Positions 60,098 to 64,000 of a DNA stretch of 64,000 nt are shown here, piece after piece (position 1 is the first letter of the stretch; each line of letters starts with the position of its first letter). The notes under the pieces are model-generated. The model saw nothing but the letters and a program-made list of their open reading frames with translations. It searched no databases and was not told the origin of the DNA. This DNA is from Curtobacterium flaccumfaciens (GTDB lineage: Bacteria > Actinomycetota > Actinomycetes > Actinomycetales > Microbacteriaceae). The DNA is taken from contig CP121450.1 in the NCBI GenBank assembly GCA_029689965.1, forward strand, positions 2,170,001 to 2,234,000. The letters run 5' to 3'. A program made the translations under genes and the position numbers.

Positions 60098-60101
<4 letters not shown>
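59350..60101 (+). CDS. ABC transporter ATP-binding protein, MacB/LolD type (one frameshift)
   Basis: Walker A VMGPSGSGKSTLMHV, Q-loop FVFQSFNLVPTLDV, signature HQLSGGQQQRVAIARAL, Walker B VVVADEPTGALDSRTG and the switch MVTHDPVAAANA. One G is lost near 59945 (TGGGGCAGAG, expected five G), after which QSVVMVTHDPV is read. Restored length 250 residues. A palindrome half-site, GTGCCTCCCGACCG (59324-59337), stands just before CATCGT and the ATG, a likely leaderless start. The stop overlaps the permease GTG. Such pairs often export antimicrobial peptides or lipids. Confidence 0.94.
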
Positions 60102-63511
<3,410 letters not shown>

Positions 63512-63520
63512 CACGCGATC

Positions 63521-63569
63521 CGGCCTGGAGGCGCGGCGCGGGTCCGTCCCGCACCGCGCCTCCAGGCCG
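63521..63569. terminator. CTGGAGGCGCGG-family palindrome after leuA
   Basis: CGGCCTGGAGGCGCGG (from 63521) and CCGCGCCTCCAGGCCG (to 63569) form arms with one mismatch and a 5-base loop, starting 9 bases after the leuA stop. The rest of the 264-base gap to recO has GTGCGAAATGCGGCACTTTC near 63608 (weak inverted repeat) and no gene. Confidence 0.75.
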
Positions 63570-63763
63570 TGCGCACCTTGGCAGGGCGGGCCGGTCTGCA
63601 CGCGACTGTGCGAAATGCGGCACTTTCGGCGACGACGACCGACCCGTCCCGCCCGTTCGACGGACCGCAGGCGGCGTGTCCCGCCCGTTCGCGGTGGGGG
63701 CGCGGTGCGGCGTGGGGTGTCGGTGACTCGGCGGGCGCGGCGCGGGGTGTCGGTGCAGAGGGG

Positions 63764-63769
63764 GATACT
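63764..63769 (+). promoter_or_regulatory. recO: -10-like hexamer GATACT for recO
   Basis: GATACT differs from TATACT by one base and is 6 bases from ATG 63776, again leaderless. Confidence 0.35.
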
Positions 63770-63775
63770 GGACGA

Positions 63776-64000
63776 ATGCCGCTGTACCGGGACGAGTGCG
63801 TCGTGTTGCGCACCCACAAGCTCGGGGAAGCGGACCGCATCGTCACGATGCTCAGCCGGCAGCACGGCAAGATCCGGGCCGTGGCGAAGGGCGTCCGCCG
63901 GACCGCGTCGAAGTTCGGCTCCCGACTCGAGCCGTTCATGGTCGTCGACGCCCAGTTCTACGAGGGCCGCTCGCTCGACATCGTCACCCAGGCGGAGTCC
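63776..64000 (+). CDS. recO: DNA repair protein RecO, N-terminal part (3' truncated by window)
   Basis: The 75 codons seen read [20 protein letters not shown], then [20 protein letters not shown] and [20 protein letters not shown], the OB-fold domain of RecO, which anneals DNA and loads RecA with RecR. The frame runs to the window edge without a shift. Its place after era and leuA is conserved in actinobacteria. Confidence 0.93.
   Translation, partial: MPLYRDECVVLRTHKLGEADRIVTMLSRQHGKIRAVAKGVRRTASKFGSRLEPFMVVDAQFYEGRSLDIVTQAES

Overview
This window is high-GC (about 70% or more) chromosomal DNA from an actinobacterium, most likely of the family Microbacteriaceae. Curtobacterium is my best guess, made from gene content and repeat style and not from any search. 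The housekeeping order lepA, hemW, hrcA, dnaJ, rsmE, HIT, phoH, ybeY, corC, era, leuA, recO, and the run leuS, comEA, comEC, holA, rpsT, are typical of that family. I saw no rRNA, tRNA, insertion sequence, prophage or CRISPR array.

Layout. 1-10331: a cell-surface glycan cluster with a CDP-glycerol transferase, GT2 and GT4 enzymes, a two-domain GT2 protein, another GT2 and a WsaF-like GT4, plus a small Cys-x2-Cys protein. 10397-16510: hisD, nrdR, pyrD, a DUF3043 membrane protein, an M20 dipeptidase and an ErpA/IscA-type Fe-S carrier. 16768-19843: the aa3 oxidase genes ctaC, ctaD, ctaF. 20061-25547: a glucose-6-phosphate dehydrogenase homologue, a GH15 glucoamylase/trehalase-like enzyme, an App1-type phosphatase and a TetR regulator. 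25764-29017: a glycine-betaine/choline-type ABC importer. 29308-35099: cytochrome bd oxidase and its assembly exporter, cydABDC. 35340-42663: leuS, comEA, comEC, holA, rpsT. 42891-47275: an aminotransferase, lepA and a DUF1990 protein. 47430-57244: a HAD phosphatase, hemW, a DUF4870 protein and the hrcA-dnaJ-rsmE-HIT-phoH-ybeY-corC-era block. 57313-61497: a two-component system beside a MacB-like ABC exporter. 61605-64000: a leader peptide, leuA and the start of recO.

The most striking property of the text is that 34 of about 54 genes are interrupted by single-base indels: about 56 deletions and 9 insertions by my count. The reading frame, conserved motifs and expected length of every such gene return when one base is restored. 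Six of the nine insertions create the same hexamer, AGCTTC, and most deletions lie in G or C runs or at GGCGA. I read these as systematic consensus errors, not as pseudogenes, and annotate the affected genes across the shifts.

The best regulatory finding is a leucine-rich leader peptide (four consecutive Leu codons) and an 11-bp perfect hairpin in front of leuA. Others are a CIRCE-like operator before hrcA, a row of palindromes before cydA, many -10 hexamers only 6-10 bases from a start codon (leaderless mRNAs), and several families of intergenic palindromic repeats. Degenerate half-copies of one family lie directly against -10 hexamers.
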